A stretch of DNA of 64,000 nucleotides from Turbatrix aceti (Eukaryota > Nematoda > Chromadorea > Rhabditida > Panagrolaimidae), in assembly GCA_963969345.1 (NCBI GenBank), contig OZ017766.1:744001-808000 (forward strand), written 5' to 3'. Below the pieces are notes generated by a model. That model was given only the letters and a program-made list of their open reading frames with translations. It ran no database searches and was not told the DNA's origin. Positions 37,430 through 46,494 of this stretch are shown in pieces (the first letter of the stretch is position 1; every line of letters starts with the position of its first letter). The position numbers and the translations under genes are program-made.

Positions 37430-37717
37430 TGCTGCAATTTTCCTTAATTTTCTATTTTTATGGCCCCCAAAACAGAACCGAAATTACATATTTAGAGTTA
37501 CAAAAAACTAAAGTTCAAGTAATATAATTATGATGTTATCAATAAAAATTGTTTGTCGGTGAATATCAAAATAGTTTTTTATATCTGACAAAAAAAGCAA
37601 AAACGATGTAACGTAAATAAAATGAGGATTACAGTGCCAAACTAAATTTTCCACGGCTGATGACGCTGCAGTGCTTGCACCCTGCAGATGCCGATGACGA
37701 CAAAAAAATGAATGCTA

Positions 37718-37875
37718 TCACTTGCACACTGCCCCGCTCCAAACCATCATCAGGAAAAAGAGACCTCCTTTCATAAGTTTAGGGAGAAATTTGCGCCTCT
37801 TGTACAAGTAAATGAAGCCAACATGTATACCAACGAAAAGGCCGTAAACGACAATAGGAGCCTGCGCTGCACTAT
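37718..37875 (-). CDS. Possible terminal exon of an unidentified membrane protein
   Basis: On the minus strand a 3' splice site (aaattttag, exon from 37875) is followed by an open frame reading DSAAQAPIVVYGLFVGIHVG, then FIYLYKRRKFLPKLMKGGLF and a final hydrophobic part ending WSGAVCK and TGA at 37718. It looks like a last exon with two membrane helices separated by a basic loop. No upstream exon could be placed. The left boundary of the large inverted duplication (37851) falls inside this exon; the mirrored copy near 43088-43111 keeps only its first part. Low confidence; it may be a chance frame. Confidence 0.3.
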
Positions 37876-40100
37876 CTAAAATTTTGACGCAAGGGAATAA
37901 AAGTTTAGAAGGACGCGATTTCGGGAAAACAGGTGTTTCATAAAAAATAAAAAAGCTATAGATTTTCAAAATAAAGTATCATGTTTGGAAAAAACTCTGA
38001 GATTAAATTTTTTAAATTGACCGAAAACGTAAAGCAAGTGAACGTAAGGGGTATGTATTGATAATCAGAATACATATCCCAAAGGAACATGTGTGATGCC
38101 GAGCGGCACCTATCATCACACCAAGCTCACGAGCTAGCACGAAGCACACCTTTTTCCACTCACCTGCGTCAGTGGTACTATTTTACGCTGTTGACGCTGC
38201 TTTTCTATTCTACAACGGAGAGTACAAACAAGCACTTGCAGGTAGGTAAGGCAGTGAACACACTCATGATTAGATAAGCATTATTTTTCTTAGTTAAGAA
38301 AAATCATGGGACTTTTTTAGTTATATTTATTCGGAAAAAAAGTCAAAACATTCTCAATTTTAATTTAAAAAAAACATGAAAAAAGAAGCCGAGTTCGGAG
38401 GAGAGACAAAAGTGTGCATGCGCCTGCAATGTACAGTTTTGCTTCACGTTGCTTTGGCAACCAACCGACGATAACAACTACAAAAAAGATATTTAAAAGA
38501 TATGATGCAGCTGTGTTGGACATCAATGACCATAGCTTTGTGCAAAGACAAGCTGTTGAACGACACAACACTTTGGATTTGCAATGTCGACTTGACATTG
38601 TTGGCATTTTGTGAACCCAAACTTGAATCAAACCATAATTTTGGTGTCAGTGTCATTCATGCGCCTACATCACAGGCAATGATCTGTCAATAAACTGAAT
38701 TCAATCGATGATGAGCAAATGCAAAATGGTTTCTCTTTTCAAACTTCATTGGTGTCCCAAGAACAAACAACATTGTCTCATTGCACTGCAATTACATGCA
38801 CGACCAAGCAAGCCAGTCTCTGACTTCTTTTACAGAGGTCACCTGTGTTTATCGACGACTCAGGTATCTGTGAACAAGGTTTATTTTTCTCGATGTTCAG
38901 TTTTTTCATTTGCATTCCATGCACAATGTACATTGAATGGTTTTTTCTATTTCTGGCCGCAATTTGTTTTCACAACTTTTATTGGAAGCGAAAAGGTCTT
39001 CCACCGGGCCCCGTACCTTTGCCCCTTATTGGCAACCTACTGGAACTCAACGGAAAAGAAGCCGAGTTGGCAGCGGATAAGTTTCGAGAGAAATATGGCA
39101 ACATTTACACGCTCTGGGCTTCGGAGCGACCCATGGTTGTAGTGGCCGATTACAAACTCATGTACGAGGCTTTTGTTCGGGATGGCGAGGCTACGGCTGG
39201 CAGGATGTGCATTGGAGACTTTCAGCAACATGTCAGGGGTGGTGATTATGGCGTGGTGTTTGTGGATGGAGACATTTGGAAAATTCATCGGCGATTTGCG
39301 CTTCATACCTTTAAGAACTTTGGTATGGGGAGAAATGTTATGGAAGAGAAGGTGAGAAATTTAACTGTGAACTGTAAATAGAAAGTCGTTTCAGATTCAA
39401 CTAGAAATAGGATACTTTTTTGACGCCATTAACAATCAAACCGTGTCCTCCAACGTCAACGAGAAAAACGTCACCTCTCTAGTCGAGGTTACGGTAGCAT
39501 CTGTGATTAACCAACTTCTCTTCGGTTTTTCATACAGTTCAACGCCCGAAAAACTGGATGAATTTATAACCATTAAAAATGCCATCACCGAACACCTGAG
39601 GGTATCGATCAGACTTCCCGTCATCCTTGCTATGCACTACCCTACCGTTGCGCAGTATATCCCCGGCCTTAGGGAAGCCTATCAACTTTTTGTCGGCGGA
39701 TACAAAACGATAGTTGGCTACTGTCAAAAGCAAGTGGACAAACATCGAAAAGCCTTCGATTCCGATCGACAGCCAGAAGATTACGTCGAAGCGTACCTCG
39801 CCGAAGCCGGCAAGAAAACAGATACCTTTGACGATGTCCAGCTGGTCAACGTGTTGTACGATATGTTTATTGCGGGCCAAGAAACGACTTCGACGACAAT
39901 TATTTATGCTATTCTGTATGCATTGAATTTTCCGAAAAAACAAGCTGCGCTTCAGGTATAAAAATGTTTTTTTTTGTTTTTTGAATGAATTGGACTTTTC
40001 AGGCCGAACTGGACCGTGAAGTAGGCCCGAATCGGCGGGTATCTATGGACGACAAATCCAGACTGCCCTACGTCAACGCGTTTATTAACGAAACACAGCG
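37851..40100 (+). repeat. Left arm of a 2250-bp inverted duplication
   Basis: 37851-40100 is the reverse complement of 40862-43111. Coordinates of paired bases add to 80962 at both the outer edge (acaataggagc) and the inner edge (aacacagcg), so there is no net insertion or deletion. Translations of all frames in the two arms are identical. The arm carries about 1 kb of upstream sequence and a P450 gene up to the middle of its third exon. Confidence 0.95.
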
Positions 40101-40152
40101 GAGGTTCGATCCCGCTTGGGCGCAGCGGTCTTCTACAATTGCACCTATATGA
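38893..40152 (+). pseudogene. Truncated cytochrome P450 copy (left arm)
   Basis: Exons 38893-39351 and 39395-39955, then 40003 onward, are the same as in the intact minus-strand gene. At 40100, just after the ExxR motif (FINETQR), homology ends. The frame runs on into unrelated sequence for 17 codons to TGA at 40150-40152. The heme-binding cysteine segment and the whole C-terminal 130 residues are missing, so the product could not be an active P450. Splice sites and the remaining frame are undamaged, which indicates a very recent event or an assembly artefact. Confidence 0.85.
40099..40114 (+). other. tRNA T-arm-like sequence at the duplication junction
   Basis: Exactly where P450 homology stops, the sequence reads GCGGAGGTTCGATCCCGC. 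GGTTCGATCC is the standard T-loop/B-box of tRNA genes. No D-arm or anticodon arm lies upstream, so it is not a tRNA gene. It could be the 3' part of a tRNA or a tRNA-derived SINE joined at the breakpoint, or chance. Confidence 0.35.
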
Positions 40153-40458
40153 AAACCAATAAACCTACAAAAAATATTTTTACTACTGTACTCACAAAAA
40201 AATATGTATTATACATTTGTGTTTCTTTAGTAATACGTGCAGTTTTTCTCGGGAAGACATTGTTTTTTGTGAGTAATACCTGCCAAGAGAAAATCAAATA
40301 CGTGAGGAACTTTTTTTTGATTCTTGAAGCCTAACATTTTGTTGTGTGTTGAGTGCGCAGTCATGAACCAAAATATTCACACGTGTATTCTAAAGATCCA
40401 TGTTATCAATCAAACTTTATAACTTTGTTTAAAATTCCAACGACAATAAAAAATCCAT
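40101..40458. other. Unique spacer part of the inverted duplication
   Basis: AT-rich sequence between the truncated P450 copy and the 3' end of the intact P450 gene. It includes the downstream region of the intact gene (minus strand). No gene seen apart from the T-arm-like motif at its left edge. Confidence 0.5.
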
Positions 40459-42069
40459 TCAAGATCTTTCATCAACAATGCACGTAAAAGGCACTGGCTG
40501 AACCGTGAGACCATTGTTTCTGGTCAATGACGGCGGTTCCAATGGCCTGACCGCGCTCACTTCATAACTGTTGAAGAAGTTGGCAATGAATAAAAAAAGT
40601 TCCATCCTGGCAAGGGGCTCTCCCAGACACTGTCTTTTTCCAATGCCAAAGGGTACAAGTTGATCGATTCTGACAAGTTGTCCGGATTCGTCGAGAAATC
40701 GTTCAGGTTTGAAGACATCAAATTCAGGAAAATAATGATTGTCGTAGAGAACCGATGAAATCTGGGGGAGGACTGTCGTTCCCTTTGGTATTGTGTAGTT
40801 TTGAATTCTGACATCACGCAGCGTTTTGTGAGGCAGAATTTGGGGAAGCAGGTTCACGTAGCGCTGTGTTTCGTTAATAAACGCGTTGACGTAGGGCAGT
40901 CTGGATTTGTCGTCCATAGATACCCGCCGATTCGGGCCTACTTCACGGTCCAGTTCGGCCTGAAAAGTCCAATTCATTCAAAAAACAAAAAAAAACATTT
41001 TTATACCTGAAGCGCAGCTTGTTTTTTCGGAAAATTCAATGCATACAGAATAGCATAAATAATTGTCGTCGAAGTCGTTTCTTGGCCCGCAATAAACATA
41101 TCGTACAACACGTTGACCAGCTGGACATCGTCAAAGGTATCTGTTTTCTTGCCGGCTTCGGCGAGGTACGCTTCGACGTAATCTTCTGGCTGTCGATCGG
41201 AATCGAAGGCTTTTCGATGTTTGTCCACTTGCTTTTGACAGTAGCCAACTATCGTTTTGTATCCGCCGACAAAAAGTTGATAGGCTTCCCTAAGGCCGGG
41301 GATATACTGCGCAACGGTAGGGTAGTGCATAGCAAGGATGACGGGAAGTCTGATCGATACCCTCAGGTGTTCGGTGATGGCATTTTTAATGGTTATAAAT
41401 TCATCCAGTTTTTCGGGCGTTGAACTGTATGAAAAACCGAAGAGAAGTTGGTTAATCACAGATGCTACCGTAACCTCGACTAGAGAGGTGACGTTTTTCT
41501 CGTTGACGTTGGAGGACACGGTTTGATTGTTAATGGCGTCAAAAAAGTATCCTATTTCTAGTTGAATCTGAAACGACTTTCTATTTACAGTTCACAGTTA
41601 AATTTCTCACCTTCTCTTCCATAACATTTCTCCCCATACCAAAGTTCTTAAAGGTATGAAGCGCAAATCGCCGATGAATTTTCCAAATGTCTCCATCCAC
41701 AAACACCACGCCATAATCACCACCCCTGACATGTTGCTGAAAGTCTCCAATGCACATCCTGCCAGCCGTAGCCTCGCCATCCCGAACAAAAGCCTCGTAC
41801 ATGAGTTTGTAATCGGCCACTACAACCATGGGTCGCTCCGAAGCCCAGAGCGTGTAAATGTTGCCATATTTCTCTCGAAACTTATCCGCTGCCAACTCGG
41901 CTTCTTTTCCGTTGAGTTCCAGTAGGTTGCCAATAAGGGGCAAAGGTACGGGGCCCGGTGGAAGACCTTTTCGCTTCCAATAAAAGTTGTGAAAACAAAT
42001 TGCGGCCAGAAATAGAAAAAACCATTCAATGTACATTGTGCATGGAATGCAAATGAAAAAACTGAACAT
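40459..42069 (-). CDS. Cytochrome P450, CYP2-clan, nematode CYP33-like
   Basis: Exons 42069-41611, 41567-41007 and 40959-40459 encode 506 aa, the usual length for a microsomal P450. Order of motifs: N-terminal membrane anchor (EWFFLFLAAICFHNFYW), proline hinge (GLPPGPVPLPLIGN), WKIHRRFALHTFKNFGMGRN typical of the CYP33 group, the I-helix oxygen-binding motif AGQETTS in exon 2, ExxR (ETQR, residues 370-373), PERF (425-428) and the heme loop FGIGKRQCLGEP with Cys451. It is a haem-thiolate monooxygenase of the ER; CYP33 members act in xenobiotic or fatty-acid oxidation, and the substrate here is unknown. The start used is the ATG before MFSFFICIPC; the frame is open upstream, so a further 5' exon is possible. 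The gene lies across the right arm and spacer of the inverted duplication. Confidence 0.92.
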
Positions 42070-43111
42070 CGAGAAAAATAAACCTTGTTCACAGATACCT
42101 GAGTCGTCGATAAACACAGGTGACCTCTGTAAAAGAAGTCAGAGACTGGCTTGCTTGGTCGTGCATGTAATTGCAGTGCAATGAGACAATGTTGTTTGTT
42201 CTTGGGACACCAATGAAGTTTGAAAAGAGAAACCATTTTGCATTTGCTCATCATCGATTGAATTCAGTTTATTGACAGATCATTGCCTGTGATGTAGGCG
42301 CATGAATGACACTGACACCAAAATTATGGTTTGATTCAAGTTTGGGTTCACAAAATGCCAACAATGTCAAGTCGACATTGCAAATCCAAAGTGTTGTGTC
42401 GTTCAACAGCTTGTCTTTGCACAAAGCTATGGTCATTGATGTCCAACACAGCTGCATCATATCTTTTAAATATCTTTTTTGTAGTTGTTATCGTCGGTTG
42501 GTTGCCAAAGCAACGTGAAGCAAAACTGTACATTGCAGGCGCATGCACACTTTTGTCTCTCCTCCGAACTCGGCTTCTTTTTTCATGTTTTTTTTAAATT
42601 AAAATTGAGAATGTTTTGACTTTTTTTCCGAATAAATATAACTAAAAAAGTCCCATGATTTTTCTTAACTAAGAAAAATAATGCTTATCTAATCATGAGT
42701 GTGTTCACTGCCTTACCTACCTGCAAGTGCTTGTTTGTACTCTCCGTTGTAGAATAGAAAAGCAGCGTCAACAGCGTAAAATAGTACCACTGACGCAGGT
42801 GAGTGGAAAAAGGTGTGCTTCGTGCTAGCTCGTGAGCTTGGTGTGATGATAGGTGCCGCTCGGCATCACACATGTTCCTTTGGGATATGTATTCTGATTA
42901 TCAATACATACCCCTTACGTTCACTTGCTTTACGTTTTCGGTCAATTTAAAAAATTTAATCTCAGAGTTTTTTCCAAACATGATACTTTATTTTGAAAAT
43001 CTATAGCTTTTTTATTTTTTATGAAACACCTGTTTTCCCGAAATCGCGTCCTTCTAAACTTTTATTCCCTTGCGTCAAAATTTTAGATAGTGCAGCGCAG
43101 GCTCCTATTGT
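40862..43111 (-). repeat. Right arm of the inverted duplication
   Basis: Reverse complement of 37851-40100 with no net length change. It contains exons 1 and 2 and the first 98 bp of exon 3 of the intact P450, plus about 1 kb of its upstream sequence. Outside the arm (from 43112) the sequence differs from the left flank. Confidence 0.95.
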
Positions 43112-44445
43112 TTACCTGACATAAGACAAGCTTTACTACTGCGTGCAATTTGGCATTGCGGCACGCATTCTTTTACCAAAGTCACCCCGCAGATATGAAA
43201 AAAATATGTATTGCAAGATAGATATATGTATGTTGCTATCTTGCAATACGTATCTTTTCTTTTATCTACCTTCTTCCCGCTTTTGTCGTCTAAAAAGATT
43301 ATTCTTTTATAGTTTTTTTACACTAAATTGGTGAGAAGATTATAATGTGTTGTAGGTTCTGGGAGCACCGGAAGTTTCGAGATTATGAATTATAATAGGC
43401 GCATCAACCGGATCAACAAAATATATTAACATTTGTAAGGAACGTGTTCCATATTAACATTATTATCGTTCATTTAAATTTTGAGTTCTTTGAAATCGTT
43501 TATACATAAAGATAGAGATTGGTAGCATATGCTGTACATAACTGCAAATATTATGTGTATAATAAATAGTATTCGTATACATACATGCCTTTGACGAAGC
43601 AGGCAAGCAAAACCTTATGTTTTCATATTGAAGGCAAAACACTGACTGTGCGTAAAAAAGCAAACAACCCCCAGAAACCCTTCACCTCGCCTCCCTTCCA
43701 CGTCTAAAATAAGCGAGTGATCCAGCATCTGACTTGCTTATCGACTTGGTTTTTATTTTTGTTTTCCCCTTTTGCATCGGCCGAGTCCCCGGTAAGCAGA
43801 GTGGTTCCTTTCCATCGATACCACCTCGCATATACCAACACTGACACCGACACCTGCAGAATACGGGATCACGTTCATTCTCCTTGCCCGTGAACCAGCA
43901 ACAGTCAGCAGTTTGTTGTCCCGGTCCCTGGTTACCCTCTTTTGACTCTCAGACTGGGGGCTTTTTTCGACGAAGCACCACGCTGATTCGCCATCGTTCT
44001 CGTCGTCGTCGTCAGCAGCGTTATTGTTTACCACCATCCAGCATCTAGCAAGCGCACCACGTTATCAGCATGAGTTCCACACCTTTGACATCCGTGTTCC
44101 TTGGTTTTTTCGTGATTGAAATCTATTGCTTTGAAATTCAAAAATCAAAAGCGTGAAAAACTAAGCTTCTTTCGGCTATTTTTATCCAGTGGAGGAGAAT
44201 GCGGAAAGTAAATGCATTTTCTCGTTTGTCAGGAATAAATCAGTCAGATTATGGTCGATTATAAAAAATCAATTCTGAAGTGTTGAATGCACTTTGGAAT
44301 AAATTTTTTGTATGACTTTATAAATGTCAAAATTATTTGATAATATCGTAATTCTATAAATTTTGAAATTCGCGTTTCCTGCATTTTTTTCACTTTCCTA
44401 TTCCTGCCAGCAACGCAATTTCCAGAATCTCATTATCTCTCGAAG
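43112..44445. other. Intergenic region upstream of the MARVEL-type gene
   Basis: 1.3 kb, AT-rich except for 43770-44040, which is richer in GC and has a Gly/Asp-coding frame on the minus strand that I do not accept as a gene. A hairpin of bases around 43207-43250 (tgtattgcaagata against tatcttgcaatac) is present. Probably promoter and 5' leader of the plus-strand gene; a ttcctgccag site precedes its start by about 36 bp. Confidence 0.4.
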
Positions 44446-45155
44446 ATGGTAAATATCCAGCGATTTACGGTAGTACCAACGGTATTCAAGCCGGTACTCG
44501 TTGTCCTCATCATCTTGACCATGATCTTCGCAGGAGCTTCTTCGCCGGGAAAAGACGAAAGCTTTTCAGGAAGCTGGTATGTTTGGCTTACGCTCATCGT
44601 TCAACTCATCTTCCTAATCGCAATCAACGTCCTTTTTGCCCTCGAACTGGAACGTCTCCTCACGTGTGGACGCGATAACTGGCCTCTCGCCGAGCTCATA
44701 TATTCGTGTGTTCTTGTAATCGTGAACATCATCAACGTCTTTGTCATCGCTGATTGGAACTCGGATGGAGGGGGATCGACTTCGGTTCTTGCTGCTGTGC
44801 GTTGAAGATTTTGAGAACAAAAAATAATGAAAAGACATAAACCAAATTTGAAAAAAAACGTATAGGACCGTGCTTTTAAATCCAAAAAACATTCCCTTCG
44901 AGAATCCAGTCATAAGCTTACGGTCGTTCTTTCTTGATCTGCATTATATTTTAAAATTTTTTTCTTCGTATTGAAATTATTTATTATAAAACGTCCATTT
45001 TTCAGCTTTTTGCCTTTTCACTAGTCGTAATCAACGGCATCTCTGGCTTCATGATGTTCCGCATCTGGAGGGGCTTCGTGCAGTCCGGAGCAGCGCAGAA
45101 TCCGACTGCAAATACGCAACCCGGCTCAATCGATGGCATGCATCCCGGAATCTGA
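44446..45155 (+). CDS. MARVEL-type four-TM protein, CMTM/MAL-like
   Basis: Exons 44446-44796 and 45006-45155 (phase 0) give 166 aa. Four hydrophobic helices: VFKPVLVVLIILTMIFAG, WYVWLTLIVQLIFLIAINVL, LAELIYSCVLVIVNIINVFV and LFAFSLVVINGISGFMMFRI. The short loops, size and helix spacing are those of MARVEL-domain proteins, which sit in membrane-apposition or trafficking sites. The tail is short and polar (PTANTQPGSIDGMHPGI). The family call rests on topology and general pattern, so it is moderate. Converges with the RING gene. Confidence 0.65.
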
Positions 45156-45430
45156 CGTGGACAGCAGAGCGAGCTTGTTTTCCCTTCTTACGTTTAGAAT
45201 AATCCTATTTTCTTGTATAACTCGCGTTACTATCATCCACTCATTCGTTATCAAGTTCTAATAATTGCACATTTTTGTAAACATCAAAAACATGTCCAAG
45301 AGTTTATTTTTTATGTACACACCTGAGATAATAACAAAAAAACACAGTAATAGTCTAATTATTTGGTTATAGCCAAATAAATTTATATCCGATTTTGAAA
45401 CGGTAAGTCAGTCAGTCAGGTGTGAAAGAA

Positions 45431-46319
45431 TCAAGAAAATCTGAGCAATCCGAAAAAATAGCTGAGGAGCACTGTGCAGATGGTGCCGTACAGAACGCTG
45501 ATGTGCAGTCGATGCTTCGACGCATCTTCGTGATACCTGGCTCTGAGGCGGTTGTATTTCTCCATCGTCTCATCGCATTGACTAGTTAAGCGAGCAACCC
45601 GAAATTATACAAAAACATGGATAAATGCTCTGTTCAAAGAACCAACCTGAATTTTTTGAGCATTAATCAAATCGTTCTCAGTCGGCAGTTCATCGTCATT
45701 TGGAATGTACACAGAGCGCAGGATAGTCTCCACGAGAAAGTTTTGAACCATTCGAGTTTTACTCGGGATTTTCTGTCGACAGTAGGGGCAATCAAATACC
45801 TAAAAAACAGTACTTTCTGTTCACATCAAAGCAATGGAACTTACATGTTCAGCGTTGGTCGTGCTATGCATCTCACTCATGCGCTTCATGCACTTGGCAC
45901 AGAAGGTATGACCACACGGCGTGATCACCGGGATCTCGGTATAAACGCAATAGCAAACCGGACATTCTAGCGTTTCTCGAGAGATGAGTACGCGTTGGAC
46001 GTCGTCTCTTTCTTCGAGTTTCACAGTAGGAAGCTGTAATATCGATTTTTCAGTTATCAAACCAGAAAAATAAAACGTAAACATACGTCAGAATGTGACA
46101 ATCCAGGAAAAAATTTGTGCAATAAGCCGCCGAGCATCTTTCGCTTCTTTGTGTTTACCGGGAGCAATGGACGTCTAGGAGGAGCGAAACTGCCATCCAC
46201 GCAAACTGGCATGGGGAAATAAAAACAATTATAGCTAGAACAACGGGAAAAGGCACGTTCGACTGCGATTGACAGGCAAAATATCGAAACACTTCCAAAC
46301 CTCGTGAACAACGGATCAT
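45431..46319 (-). CDS. RING-finger protein with C-terminal membrane anchor
   Basis: Exons 46319-46301, 46205-46087, 46033-45845, 45799-45647 and about 45568-45431, about 205 aa. The C3HC4 RING spans exons 3 and 4: CPVCYCVYTEIPVITPCGHT, FCAKC, then after the intron CPYCRQK. The last exon gives a short coiled region (MEKYNRLRARYHEDASKHRL) and a terminal helix (ISVLYGTICTVLLSYFFGLL), so the protein is probably tail-anchored, like some TRIM/RNF membrane E3 ligases. Likely function: ubiquitin ligase on an internal membrane. The acceptor of the last exon is uncertain: gatgag at 45568 keeps frame, whereas ctag 13 bp upstream would not. An unpaired 3' splice site (ctttcag, exon from 46350) precedes the start and may be a spliced-leader site. 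It is divergent from the WDR33 gene, with 175 bp between start codons. Confidence 0.72.
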
Positions 46320-46494
46320 TGTGCCGGCAACATGCGAGCACTTCAAACACCTGAAAGTCTGAGCAAAAAAAGCATTGTACACTCGCGAACTGCGATTTGT
46401 GCTTTTTTATTACTTTTCGGGTTTTATTTGTTTTGAGTGTTTATTAACAGTGTTTAGACGGTCAACTAATTTTTCGTTTTGTAGGCCGAGAAGG
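46320..46494. promoter_or_regulatory. Divergent (bidirectional) promoter region
   Basis: Only 175 bp separate the start codons of the RING gene (-) and WDR33 (+). Each has a 3' splice site without an obvious donor just upstream of its start (46350 for the RING gene, 46485 for WDR33). Both promoters, or a shared one, must lie here or in short 5' exons. Confidence 0.5.

Larger units (their letters stand above)
33709..37717. other. Gene-poor AT-rich region
   Basis: 4 kb without a supported gene. Notable short features are a poly-C/poly-A tract near 33918-33947, a perfect 14-bp hairpin at 35297-35325, an AT dinucleotide run near 35609-35629 and a block rich in GGGAGATT palindromes at 36999-37330. 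Short frames on both strands lack splice signals and coding bias. Confidence 0.4.

Noticed and set aside
40099..40114. A tRNA gene at the palindrome junction
   Set aside because: Only a T-arm-like piece is present; no D-arm, anticodon arm or acceptor stem can be formed.
37851..43111. Additional 60-180 codon frames mirrored in both arms
   Set aside because: Most are antisense or out-of-frame shadows of the P450 exons, duplicated with the arms.
43753..44037. 94-codon minus-strand frame rich in Asp and Asn
   Set aside because: Low-complexity start, no recognisable domain, and it lies in the likely 5' leader of a plus-strand gene.
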